Of a DNA stretch of 64,000 nucleotides, positions 33,201 to 42,880 are shown in pieces. A program made the position numbers and the translations under genes. Below the pieces are notes generated by a model. It saw nothing but the letters and a program-made list of their open reading frames with translations. It searched no databases and was not told where the DNA came from. The DNA is from Mytilus edulis (taxonomy: Eukaryota; Mollusca; Bivalvia; Mytilida; Mytilidae): contig NC_092356.1 of NCBI RefSeq assembly GCF_963676685.1, forward strand, positions 22,245,750-22,309,749. Reading direction: 5' to 3'. Each line of letters opens with the position of its first letter. Positions within the stretch are counted from its first letter, which is position 1.

Positions 33201-36200
33201 CAATGTAAATAACTACACTGATTCCATCATCAAAATGTATATGTTCACCTATATTTAAACACTTTTCTCCTCATATCAAACAAAACTAGGGTTAACTTGA
33301 TTAGTCCGCTTCGCGCTTGTCAATTTCAAAATTATCGTATTAAAAACAACACCTTTCATAACAAATAGCACTATAAATGAAAAAGATGAGAAGGATCTTG
33401 GTTTGCAATAGGTAAAAGATGTATTACTCATCAACCCTGATCACTATTTGAATCTCTTACAATATTATCAATGAATAACACACAATAGTTATCTCCTTAG
33501 GAAAAATGACAATAATCTCTAGAATGCTTTGAATACTATCGGCATAAACTACTGGCAACAGGTGTTCGGCGATATGCATATCTCGTTAACCAAGTTCGAG
33601 ATTTGCACAGTGGGATAGAATCAATAGGATGCTCAACTTCAAATATCTTATGTTATCCATTAAACAAATGCGAATCAACTATACTGCCACAAATAAAAAT
33701 GGGCAATAGGATACACTCAAAACATGTAACCTACAATGTTGTGTCATGTGTACTATTGTGTGTCTGTTTGTCTTTTTCATTTTTAGCCATGGCGTTGTCA
33801 GTTTATTTTAGATTTCTGAGTTTGACTGTCCCTTTGGTATCTTTCGTCACTCTTTTTTAACACATGTGTTCTATTTTTTCAAAAATCTGTGCACACATGA
33901 AGCTTGTTAGTTGAGTCATAGACACACCGAATAAGTTTTCAAAAGACGATCGAATGACAAATGCTACATAAAGAACAATGTTTAAAAGTATTGACGACCA
34001 AAAATTCGAAAAGATTTCGCCAAACGAGCACACGTGATCTATATCACTTTGATTACTATTGTATTGTTCTGTTGTCTCTTAACTTTTATTGATAAATCAA
34101 TCATGCATGACAAACACAAAAGCGTTACAAATTACACTCACTGCTGCAGATTGGTTTATAAGGTACATGTCCAAAAGTGTATTTATGATATACCTGTTTA
34201 TAAAAATAAGTATCAATATTTGCAGAAGAATTGGATATGTTTGATTCTACAGATTCTGCAGTGAATGATATCATCAAGAATTGTGAGCCTAACAATGATG
34301 ATATATTTGTCGTATCAAGTTATCCAAGAACAGGTGATTACAAAATTTCATTACGGGCAATTTATTTAGTGTTAATGTATCTTATAACGATAATATCATT
34401 TTGTTACATGATAAATTTACACTCACTTTTTGAAAATAATATTTAGTTTAATAAGTTAAAATATATAGATTCGACTTCCCATCTAAACCACAACTGCTTA
34501 AACAAAATTATCATTAGAAAATAAGTAATTTAAATTAAAAATAAATCAATATCAGGCAGCACGATCTTCTTATTTTATGAGTTCTATTTATGATTAAAAG
34601 ACGAATGCATTATTTTGTGTATATATCATCGTTAATCTGATTGTTCATGTATTTGATATTTAGAAATTGATTGACAAAAACAGTGCGCTCTCTCAATGCA
34701 ACCGTGTCGTGTCATTTTATAATTAAGTCGTTCCACCTTTCCGTGGAAAGACCTATTGATTTGCTCTGATTATTCTTCTTTTTTTTTTCTTCTGCCTAAT
34801 TTTTTTCTTGCGTGGTGTGTTGTTTCATAAGATGTCGCTTAGATATTTGGAATATGATATCGTATAGTTTATACGCTTTTAAAATTGACAACCCCGTAAA
34901 CTATTACTCGTTGTAAAGTTGTCCTCCCAAACACTGTTTTTCTTGTGATCACTACTTCTTCGCAACCGTAAAAGATTACGACAAATTTGTTTTACCAAAT
35001 TGCTCGTTGCATCTTCAGGATAAGGATATTCATTTGGACCGAAATTTTCCGGAGAGTTATTTCTCCTTATGCATTTGATATAAACAATTTGGGTTTCTAA
35101 CTGGTAAACCATAAGTGATAGAGACCTAGGATCTTTTGATTTAAGGTCCTTGGTCTAAAAAAAATGAAAATTATGTCAAGGTCAAAGGTCAAGGTCATAT
35201 TTTTAATTTAGATTTTGGCTTTTTCACTTATTTTCAAAAACCGTATAACATATCGACAATATGAAATTATTTTTACTAAATTGTTAGTTGTGACATGTCG
35301 TAACTTATAAATTTTGACTGAAAGTGTGGGGAGACAATAAATGGGAGTTTTCGCCCCTTTTACATTTAGAATTATGCGTAAAGTGATATAACTCATTAAC
35401 CATGGATATCAAGGACCTATGGTATTTTTATTTAAGGTCCTTGGTTTGTGACCTTGAAATTGAGGTCAAGGTCATAGGTTAATAGGACGTTCTAGATTTT
35501 GACCTTTGCTCTAAATTTATATGTTTACATCATAAAGCCATAGGAGCTGATATTTTAGACTGACTTTTAATACTTTAATATCAAAATAGATCTTTACTGG
35601 TGAAAAGACCTTCAATTGTTCTCAAGCTCTGAACGATTGGTTTTAAATTTTATTATCTTTATTTTTTTTGTGTTTCAACGACACATTTAAGCACCCCTTT
35701 TGGGTTATTTCGTAGCCGTCAGTTTTTATTGATGGTGGACGTTTCAGTGCCCGAAGAAAACCATCTACATTCGATTGGGAAACTGACAACCCCATTCAAT
35801 TAGGATTGGAGTTGAGTGCACCCATAAGAGCGAGGTTCAAACTCATGACCTCAATTTTGACTGGCTAGTGATGACAGTAGAAACTACTTAGACTAGTCGG
35901 CCACCGAGGCCATGTTATTTTATAAATCCGTATCTGATAAACAGAGAATTAATTTAACATAGCCTAATAGTTCATTGCTTTATTTTTAGCGCAAGGTCCC
36001 TGGGTAGTTGGGGAGAACATGAACGGATCATATTTCATTCAAGGTTTGATACATGTCTTCAAGAATTCAGCGTGTGAGAAATCATTTATTGAGTTATTGA
36101 ATGAGGTAAAATATCACATACATTCTCGTTGTATTATACTAATTGGGACAGCAACTAAGGGAATGAGTAAACATTGCAGACACATGACAATACAAATACA

Positions 36201-38441
36201 GATGGGTGCAGTCCTAACATGTACACATTTATCAACATCAATATAGAGTGCCCGCATTTCCTCTTTTTAATCAAAATAGTGAAACGTTGATAGACATCCG
36301 AAGTTTGCAAAGGAGTAGGTCCAGTAAGACACCTTTTTGGCCCCATAATATAGCAGTTTTACAAAATTGTTAAAATGTAAACTTTTAGTTATTTATTGGA
36401 CAGTAGAATGTTTCTGCTACATAAATATGGGCTGTTTTTGACAATACAATGCACATATATCGGGTACTAGCAACATTAAGTCATGCTAAATTACAGACAT
36501 CCTCACAATTCTAGCATTTCAGTTAAATTTTAGACACGCAAGTGGCCGCATTCGTGTTCATCCTAAATATTGAAGTGTAAGTTGTATTTGATGATAATAC
36601 ATAACATATATAAAGGTTGAGGATGCGGCCACTCTCATTTTTGACAAAAACTTTCTGAAAAGTGACATGTTTCTGCATATTTGGTAGATTTTTTATATTT
36701 GAGCTTGAATCTGATCGTTTTAAATGACTAATTTAGTTAAAATCTTTCACATAAGTTGATTGAATCAAATGAAATAGAAACTTAAGTGTTTAAAAAGTGG
36801 TCAAAATCGGTCCTTACCAGACCTACTCCTTTCAAAATAAAAAAAGGATCTATTATGATTGCCGATGAAATAACTAATGACAAAATATCGATTGAATGGA
36901 TGCAAATAATTATAGGCAACCGTTCGGCCTTCAACAGTGAGAACAATTCTTATCGTATAGTCTGCTATAAATAGCACATGAAAAGTATGATACAATTCAG
37001 CAAAGCTGATAGTCTCATTTATAACAAAACAATCCACGAAAAACAAATATGACAAACATGACCCAACGACAACCCATGAACAACCTACGTCTGACTTCCA
37101 ACAGGCACATAAAGAATATGGGCGGGTTAAATATGTTTAGGAGAGCTCAATCTTACCCTTCATTGCCCTAAGCCTCGAGAAATTTAGAACAGTTGATAAA
37201 GTTACCTGCCAATAGGATACATATTAAAGACACGTAGGCCATTATTTATATTTGAATTTTGATTGGTTTTTTTTCACAATTTAATCAAACAATTTCAATT
37301 TACAATTTAATCAAACAATTTCAACTACTAGTATCTCGATATTGGGCCTATAAAATCAAACAATCTTTTACAGAGTGTATGATGAACCCTGAATTTAAAG
37401 CAATGAGCACTCCGTTCATCTATTTAGTGTACATGTAATTATTCAAATGTAAAATTTATATTGAAATATGAATAAATCATTATTGCATTATTGCATGAAT
37501 ACCGTATCAACTTAAAAATGCATACTCAAAATGCAGAAATATTGTTTCACATTAGTGGAAGGTTCACATCTAGTTTAATTTCTAAACCTCCATACAAACA
37601 TAGCTCGGTATGGATTGAACCTTGTTTTATAGCGCTAAACCTTTCAATTTTATGACAGTCTCATCAAATCGGTAAAGTAGTTAAAATATGGCAGCCATCA
37701 CTGTGTTACAATCTGATGAACAGAAAAAACAAATTCAGGAAAGTAGTTATCTGTACTCCGCTTACATCAAGTTTCAGAGTATATTGACATTTACTTATAT
37801 CCATCTATCCAAATGATAAATTATACAGTTGTAAATTATGATATCTTGTGCATGAGACACGTGCACAGACTTAAATATGATATCTTTGATACTTTAAAAG
37901 CCAAAGATATACGAATTTGTAGTAATAGAATTGCTTTTTAAGGCCCATTTACGGGCATTATGTTTTCTGGTCATTGTGTCCGTTCGTCCGTTCGTTGGGC
38001 CGTTCGTTCGTTTTTCCCGCTCCAGGTTAACGTTTTTGGTCGAAGTAGTTTTTGATGCAGTTGAAGTCCAATCAACTTGAAACTTACTTAGATTATAATA
38101 TGATCTTTCTAATTTTAATGCCAAATTAGAGTTTTTATCATAGTTTCTCGGTCCACTGAACATTGAAAATGATTATGCATGCAATGGGGCATCCGTGCAC
38201 TAGGGACATTCCTGTTTCTCATTATCATGAAAATATGGTTTCAACATTGACTTACACGTGTGTCTTACCTTTGCAGGTTAATGCATGTTTGCTTCAAGCT
38301 GTGGTACCGAAATTGACAGAAGATGGGAAAATAAAAACAGTTGAGAAAAAACCCGTTGCGCAAATTGTCGTATCAGAATATTGTGAAGAGAAAGAACTTT
38401 ACTTCTTTCCAGGATTTGTTCAAAAGGCTATTGAAAAGTAG
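27078..38441 (+). CDS. Unit C: CARD-containing pseudo-caspase, eight coding exons
   Basis: Coding exons 27078-27212, 28748-28988, 30425-30528, 31656-31883, 32477-32711, 34226-34333, 35990-36105 and 38277-38441 give about 443 residues, all in frame and with the same intron phases as unit A. Exons 1-2 form a CARD (VEAICDHLVVDGILTQG; RELLTILPRRGRNAYHSFL). p20 runs from exon 4 to exon 5 and p10 over exons 7-8. The catalytic His is missing (M-F-V-S-G-K) and the Cys motif reads I-H-T-Y-N-F-K-G. Length is within the range of CARD initiator caspases (about 400-450). Proteolytic activity is not expected; competition or scaffolding at CARD platforms is inference. Exon 1 is preceded by the same acceptor-AACTA arrangement as unit A. 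Confidence 0.88.
27285..27440 (+). repeat. Dispersed repeat in intron 1 of unit C
   Basis: aaaaccaggtttaatctacc, gagaatgcctgtaccaagta and 'gactttccatgtcggttttacctc' are the reverse complement of the repeat at 29570-29710 and parallel 30230-30400. Confidence 0.7.
28748..28988 (+). CDS. Unit C exon 2: second half of the CARD
   Basis: Acceptor gggattcag, donor ccag|gtatga, 241 nt, phase 0 to 1. RELLTILPRRGRNAYHSFL then a Gln/Lys-rich linker about 20 residues shorter than in unit A. Confidence 0.88.
29520..29900 (-). repeat. Dispersed repeat in intron 2 of unit C
   Basis: aaagtaaaatcacaaaaata, ggtggattgaacctggtttt and aaacctctcacttgtatgac mark a repeat seen inverted at 27285-27440 and 30220-30420 and partly at 31375-31510 and 37600-37770. 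Confidence 0.75.
30220..30420 (+). repeat. Dispersed repeat next to unit C exon 3
   Basis: gagggttagcgctataaaac, aaaatgcctgtacctagtca and gttttgttatttgattttgc belong to the same family, opposite in orientation to 29520-29900. It abuts the polypyrimidine tract of the exon 3 acceptor. Confidence 0.7.
30425..30528 (+). CDS. Unit C exon 3: linker exon
   Basis: 104 nt, phase 1 to 0, acceptor ttacttatag, donor aaag|gtataa. Begins D-W-P-D-L-S-K. Confidence 0.85.
31070..31165 (-). repeat. Inverted fragment of the 'cataccacatcttct' repeat
   Basis: agaagatgtggtatgattgc, caatgagacaactgtccaca and ctataggtcaccgta are the reverse complement of the 3' half of the 6850-7025 repeat. Confidence 0.8.
31375..31512 (-). 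repeat. Dispersed repeat fragment upstream of unit C exon 4
   Basis: aaagtaaaatctcaaaaata and ggacaacagctgtcatattc match 29525-29650. Confidence 0.7.
31656..31883 (+). CDS. Unit C exon 4: p20 N-terminal part
   Basis: 76 codons, phase 0 to 0. I-Y-P-M then GKFIMISNAEC and FDKSNIGQLFKCMGYDA. The Arg of the S1 pocket is not evident. Confidence 0.88.
32477..32711 (+). CDS. Unit C exon 5: p20 core, catalytic residues lost
   Basis: 235 nt, acceptor tttctctgcag. YDSLVIMFVSGKHDS lacks the His after Ser. KPKVVFIHTYNFKG lacks the catalytic Cys. Confidence 0.9.
33690..33865 (+). repeat. Dispersed repeat in intron 5 of unit C
   Basis: tgtgtctgtttgtctttttc, ccatggcgttgtcagtttat and tttggtatctttcgtcactc; partial copy at 24690-24850 and an inverted piece at 41980-42040. 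The small ORF here is repeat-derived. Confidence 0.7.
34226..34333 (+). CDS. Unit C exon 6: p20/p10 linker with a DSTD|S motif
   Basis: 108 nt, phase 1 to 1, acceptor tatttgcag, donor cag|gtgatt. D-S-T-D (34242-34253) followed by Ser is a potential caspase cleavage site. Confidence 0.9.
34860..35530. repeat. Diverged repeat monomers, about 290 bp period, intron 6 of unit C
   Basis: Each monomer ends with a 'ttaaggtccttgg' block, at about 35140 and 35440, followed by ggtcaaggtc-type runs. The parts before the two blocks resemble each other (accataagtgatagagacct against accatggatatcaaggacct). Confidence 0.55.
35650..35915 (-). mobile_element. tRNA-derived SINE, antisense in intron 6 of unit C
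   Basis: On the minus strand the head ggcctcggtggccgactagt resembles a leucine tRNA start. A B-box-like gagtttgaacctc follows, then a conserved body (gggttgtcagtttcccaatc) and a 'gacggctacgaaataaccca' 3' part. From memory it is the widespread bivalve SINE type. Confidence 0.75.
35990..36105 (+). CDS. Unit C exon 7: p10 start
   Basis: 116 nt, phase 1 to 0. GPWVVGENMNGSYFIQGLIH carries the p10 G-S-x-x-I-Q motif. Confidence 0.9.
36309..36832. mobile_element. MITE with inverted ends aaaggagtaggtc
   Basis: Left end aaaggagtaggtccagtaag; the right end reads, inverted, aaaggagtaggtctggtaag, 18 of 20 identical. It is 524 bp with no ORF and lies in intron 7 of unit C. Target duplication is unclear. 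Confidence 0.75.
37050..37165 (-). repeat. Retroelement 3'-end fragment, inverted
   Basis: cccaacgacaacccatgaac and the 'gggttaaatatgtttaggagagctca' region parallel 49420-49445 (gggttaaacatgtttgtgag). Confidence 0.5.
37600..37775 (-). repeat. Dispersed repeat fragment, intron 7 of unit C
   Basis: tatggattgaaccttgtttt and tatgacagtctcatcaaatc match the 29690-29735 part of the family. Confidence 0.65.
37925..38220 (+). repeat. Dispersed repeat with gttcgtccgttcg run just before unit C exon 8
   Basis: Starts aaggcccatttacgggcatt, has a short gttcgtcc microsatellite, then agtccaatcaacttgaaact and ggtccactgaacattgaaaa. Recognised from memory as a common bivalve repeat. It ends about 55 bases before the exon. 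Confidence 0.7.
38277..38441 (+). CDS. Unit C exon 8: p10 C-terminus and stop
   Basis: Acceptor cctttgcag, 55 codons including TAG. VAQIVVSEYCEEKELYFFPG closes the fold. AATAAA occurs at 38483-38488. Confidence 0.9.
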   Translation, partial: VNACLLQAVVPKLTEDGKIKTVEKKPVAQIVVSEYCEEKELYFFPGFVQKAIEK

Positions 38442-40159
38442 CATTATGTTTTTACTATTCAAGAATAGTGAGCACAATTTCAAATAAATATGCAATTACA
38501 ACTGACACGATTCACAGATACACGATGCAGAAAATATTAGTCATAAACTAAATTGAGATTCCCTTTAAAGCCTTTAAGCATAACATTAACTGTGACATTA
38601 TTTGAATTAATAAAGCACTGAATATCTTTATGGTTGGAGAAGTTTTCCTGAAACTATCATTACGATATTGATTAGTTTTCAAATTTTTACAAATGTGTAC
38701 ATTTTAGTGATAAGTGAGATTATGTTAGAAATGCCAAGTTTATATAAATGACATATATGAAGAAAATAGTATTTTTAAGATTAATTTTGGTATACTTAAA
38801 TAGAGGACCACCCGGATCCTACAAAAGATATTGTACTCGTAATAATATCATCATGTAATAAATGAGATCACAAGTTCAATGTCCAATTGTTCTGTCTTAA
38901 TTATGCTATTTCAGTTATTCATGTCATCATTATCTTGTGTTATATGAAAAGACAGTCAGTTCATGTCTCCTGGCTCGTGCTGAAAAATTCAAAATATCTT
39001 TATTTTCATCTTGTAGAGCACTGGTTCCTGGTAGTATGTGTATACTAAAACAGGTACTTCTAATCTGTGAAACATGCCAAATATGTCCGATTTCAATTCC
39101 ATATATACATGTCATGAAGAGTTTTACATTGATCCGAAGTCCTTCCGCTTTTTAGAAATACATGTGTACTAACAAAACCGAAATAGTGTACAAACTTACA
39201 TGTAACAGTTATGCGAAGAAAGTATTTTGATTAAATATGTGCTCGACTTTTTTGTATGTTAATTAACCGGACATAAATTTGTGGTTTTTTACCAAATCAT
39301 AGAAGCAAATATGTCTTTTGTCTAACTTATTGGTCATATTTTAAAAAATCAGTCACACAATTTCAAATCGAAGTTATCATTGCACTTTTCCTTAGTTTGT
39401 TTTGACAGCTTATGGGTGTTTTTTTTCTGTCGAACATCAGAAGATGGTAAATTTTATGGTATGGTTCTTAAAATTACTGATGCTAAACTTAATGTTGATT
39501 TGGAACGTTTAGTTTGATCTGAACCGCTTTCAAAAAGTCTGAATAATAAATTTTAAGATATTTTTGTCTTTCCCTTCAGACTTATCCACTGCAGTTCATT
39601 CAGTTTATAACCGAAAGTTTTCTGGCTATTATTTAATATCTGTTCATTCTATGTTCATTCTATACAGCAGTTATATATTCAACAGTATATATCTAGATCA
39701 ACAACATATTGAATTTTCGAAGAAATTACTGTTCAGGATGGAATTGCCTTCATGCAAATTGTGTAACAAGTACTGAATTTATCGTAATGATTAAGTTGAA
39801 CATTGACTGATACCTCTGAACATGACTAAATAAATTTTGTTAATACTTTTCAGATGAGGTTAAGATTTGGTGACTGTTTTGGACTAAAATTCTTTAAAAA
39901 AAAAACTTCTATATTACCTTCTCTCTTATTCGCATATTTTATATCTCATATATTTATTAGTATTTATCGACATTAAATATATTTTATCAAAGCTTTATAG
40001 AAGACACATTATGTCAATAATATGCATGTGTGTACAAATAAACAAGAGCGCACACGCTAGAATATATCGGCTGTTTTACTTTATTTATATTAAATGCATG
40101 TTAAGAGTCTGCAAAATTTAGGATTGACCAAAAGTATCACATATATTTAACATTATCAA

Positions 40160-40435
40160 TTTCCTTTGAAAATGAGTACCGGTCGGATGAACCATGACAG
40201 GCAGGTATGTATACGTTACAATCATTCAGTTACAAAATATAGTGGCCCTATTGCTTATGTACTCGAGAAACAGACCAAACCTCAATATTTTTACGTTGAC
40301 CAATTAACCATGATAATGAGGTCAATGTCATATGAATCATACAAGACAGACATTAACACTTTACAACCTTTCCATACAACAAATGAAATTGAGACTATAT
40401 ATATTATAAATGATCGTTAACAACTGTGCCAGGCT
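40160..40435 (+). repeat. Dispersed repeat monomer
   Basis: The cgtatgtgt-free stretch with cttacaacctttccatacaa-like blocks, aaccatgataatgaggtcaa and cagacattaaca resembles a bivalve repeat with ggtcaaggtcag monomers. A related piece lies at 40805-40900. The ORF across it is not supported as a gene. Confidence 0.5.
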
Positions 40436-40590
40436 TATAATGATACGCCAGACGCGTGTTATGACTCATCAGTGACGCTCAGATCAAAATAGTTAAAAAG
40501 CCAAAAACAAGTACAAAGTTGAAGAGCCTTTGGGACCAAATATTCCAAACAAAAGTTGTGCCAAATACGGCAAAGGTAGTCTTTGACTGG
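40436..40590 (-). repeat. Inverted copy of the 'cactgatgagtc' repeat
   Basis: tgatacgccagacgcgtgtt, atgactcatcagtgacgctc and aagtacaaagttgaagagcc. Confidence 0.75.
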
Positions 40591-41087
40591 GATAAGGACA
40601 ATTCAGTCACAAATTGACCTATTGCATCTGAGATGAAAATTTGATTACGTAATGTAATTTTGATCACCGATCTATGGAATACGGTCTAGGTAAGTCGAAC
40701 CCTGCCTGACAGAAGTGTAAACTATGCGAGGAACCCATATAGCAAATATTGTTATCCTATTACTTATATTTAAGTATGTATTATATATATTTTAGCAGTC
40801 ACTAAACCATGAAAATTAGGTCAAGTACAAAGGAAATATGACAGACTTCGTAACATAAGGTTCTGCAATCAAAGTATGAAGCATTGAGGTTTTTTTTTAA
40901 TTTCTGAAATATCAAGCTTTAATTTATTAGTGTATGCCGTCGACGACGAATTGCAATTTATACTTCGACTTTCGTCAGAGGCGAGACTAAAATGTTCAGA
41001 CTAGTGAATGTATATTCGCATTAGACGTTATACAATAAAGGCAACAGTAGTATACCGCTGTTCAAAACTCATAAAAGTACGGTATCA

Positions 41088-41718
41088 GGTCCGTTCGCGC
41101 CCAATATACTTTCGCACCCTACACGTTCGCACCTCGCACGTTCGCACCCAAGGTACGTTCGCACTCTACACGTTCGCGCCCAAATTTTAATTCAAATTCC
41201 AGTTGAATAATTGGAAAATCATCATTGTTGTTTTTAATTGCTTTCGTGTAAATACTGAATGTATTTATAGCTTGGTATGAGTAAAAGATTGAAGATTATA
41301 AATGAAAAACACAAAAGATAATTGTTTTTAACAGCTTGGTCCCTTTGATCTGAAACAATGAAACAATAAAATATAGCAATACACTATTATAACCAAAACA
41401 TGATAAAATTTATTCAAGACTCAAAAAAAAAAAAAACGTAGTCAGAATCTCACTTCATTTTGAAACAAGTCAATGAAACAAAGTTATAGTAATACACTAT
41501 CCAAAACATGATTAAGATTTATTCAACACAAAAAAATGCTGTATCACTTTATTTTGAGACAATGAAAACAATAATACTTATAAGAATACTACTTGATTAC
41601 AAAGTTGAAAACATGTATACGTAGGGTGCGAACGGACTTTGGGTGCAAACATGTAGGGTGCAAAAGTGAAAGGGGGCGAACATGAGTGGGTGCGAACGTG
41701 AATGGGCGCGAACGGACC
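41088..41718. mobile_element. Foldback element with subrepeat-built inverted ends
   Basis: Left end ggtccgttcgcgccca; the right end carries the exact reverse complement at 41703-41718. Each arm is about 80-90 bp and made of several acgttcgcaccc-like subrepeats. The 450-bp centre is AT-rich and noncoding. Confidence 0.85.
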
Positions 41719-41969
41719 CAGATTCTAAATCCATGGGGAAACAAATTGGATGAAATGTGGAGGGGGGAAAAAAGAGAGAATATGCTCGCAAAAACAAGTT
41801 GGTTTACAATATTTCTTAAATTGAATGGGAAGGGCCATACTACATACTGGAAGTCAGTTAACAAATGTCACAATATTTGCGTTTTATATAGATTTTAACC
41901 AAAGGAACCTAGTTCCCTATTGGGATGAATAAAGATAACTATAGTATAACGAATTTTTATATAGAATAC

Positions 41970-42190
41970 GTAGACGAAAAAGAGAGACGAAAGATACCAG
42001 AGGGACAGTCAAATCGAGATTACAACAAAAAGCCATAGAGGGGATCGCATCATCTCAAATAGGAGATAGACCATGTCCTACAACAGGGTGAGCATCTTCT
42101 GCTTTCCATTTATCACTCGCATGGCGAAATTCAATCCACATTCCGACAAAAAGTTACAATTGGGATTAGGATATTATCAGTAAAACTTCA
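41970..42190 (-). repeat. Dispersed repeat fragment
   Basis: acgaaagataccagagggac and gtcaaatcgagattacaac are the reverse complement of the 33810-33850 module. Continues through catcttctgctttccattta. Confidence 0.55.
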
Positions 42191-42409
42191 AATTAGAGGC
42201 CGTAAATGATATATAATAAACTTCAAGGCTGCGAAAAAATATCAGTAACGAGTTGAGACAAAAACAGATAGTATTCGTCAGCCAATTTGTGATGGTGACC
42301 GCAAAACTTATATCACCTATTTCAGTTTGATTACAGTGACTTGACTATGACTATGCCTAGGATTACCCTGCATGTCATTCAAATCTTTTTGAAATGACAA
42401 ATAGGAATA

Positions 42410-42880
42410 AATATGGTTTAGGTGTGGGTATCTCGACTGTTCATAAGTTCTCAAGCATAAGGGAATTGAGTGACCATAAGGACTCCCCGTATATTTTATT
42501 TGATTTGTTATACTGTCCCATACATGAATAAAATGGTTTAGGTGTGGGGATCCCGACCATTGACAAGTTCTCAAACAAGAGAGGTGGGGTGTCCCAGGGA
42601 GTCCCCTAAATATTATTTGATTTGTTTTATTGTCCCATACATTAATATATATGGTTTAGGGGTGGGGATCTCGATCATTTCCAAGTTCTTAAACAGGAGG
42701 GGGTGGGACAACACCGTGGACTCCACCAAATTATTTTCATTTGATTTGTTTTATTGTGGCATACAAGTATATATATTGTTAAGAAGTGAGGATCGCGACA
42801 GTTTACAAGATAAATGTACATTTTCAATTTGAAGGGGGTTGGGATGACACCAAGGGACTCACCCTATATGTTGTTTGGTT
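42410..42880 (+). repeat. Minisatellite, about 118-122 bp period, four copies
   Basis: The phrase atggtttaggtgtgggg or close recurs near 42413, 42535, 42651 and, diverged, 42775. Each unit continues with acaagttctcaaac, a gtgg-rich block and ttgatttgttttattgtccc. Copy 4 is the most diverged. Confidence 0.8.

Noticed and set aside
5900-38441. Processed pseudogenes
   Set aside because: Introns are present at conserved positions and phases with GT-AG ends, so the units arose by DNA duplication, not retroposition.
41008-41190. Plus-strand ORF rich in Arg, Thr and His (FRTLHVRTSHVRT)
   Set aside because: It only reflects the ttcgcaccc subrepeats of the foldback element arm; mirrored ORFs occur in the other arm.
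42317-42832. ORFs across 42317-42832
   Set aside because: Derived from the 120-bp minisatellite.
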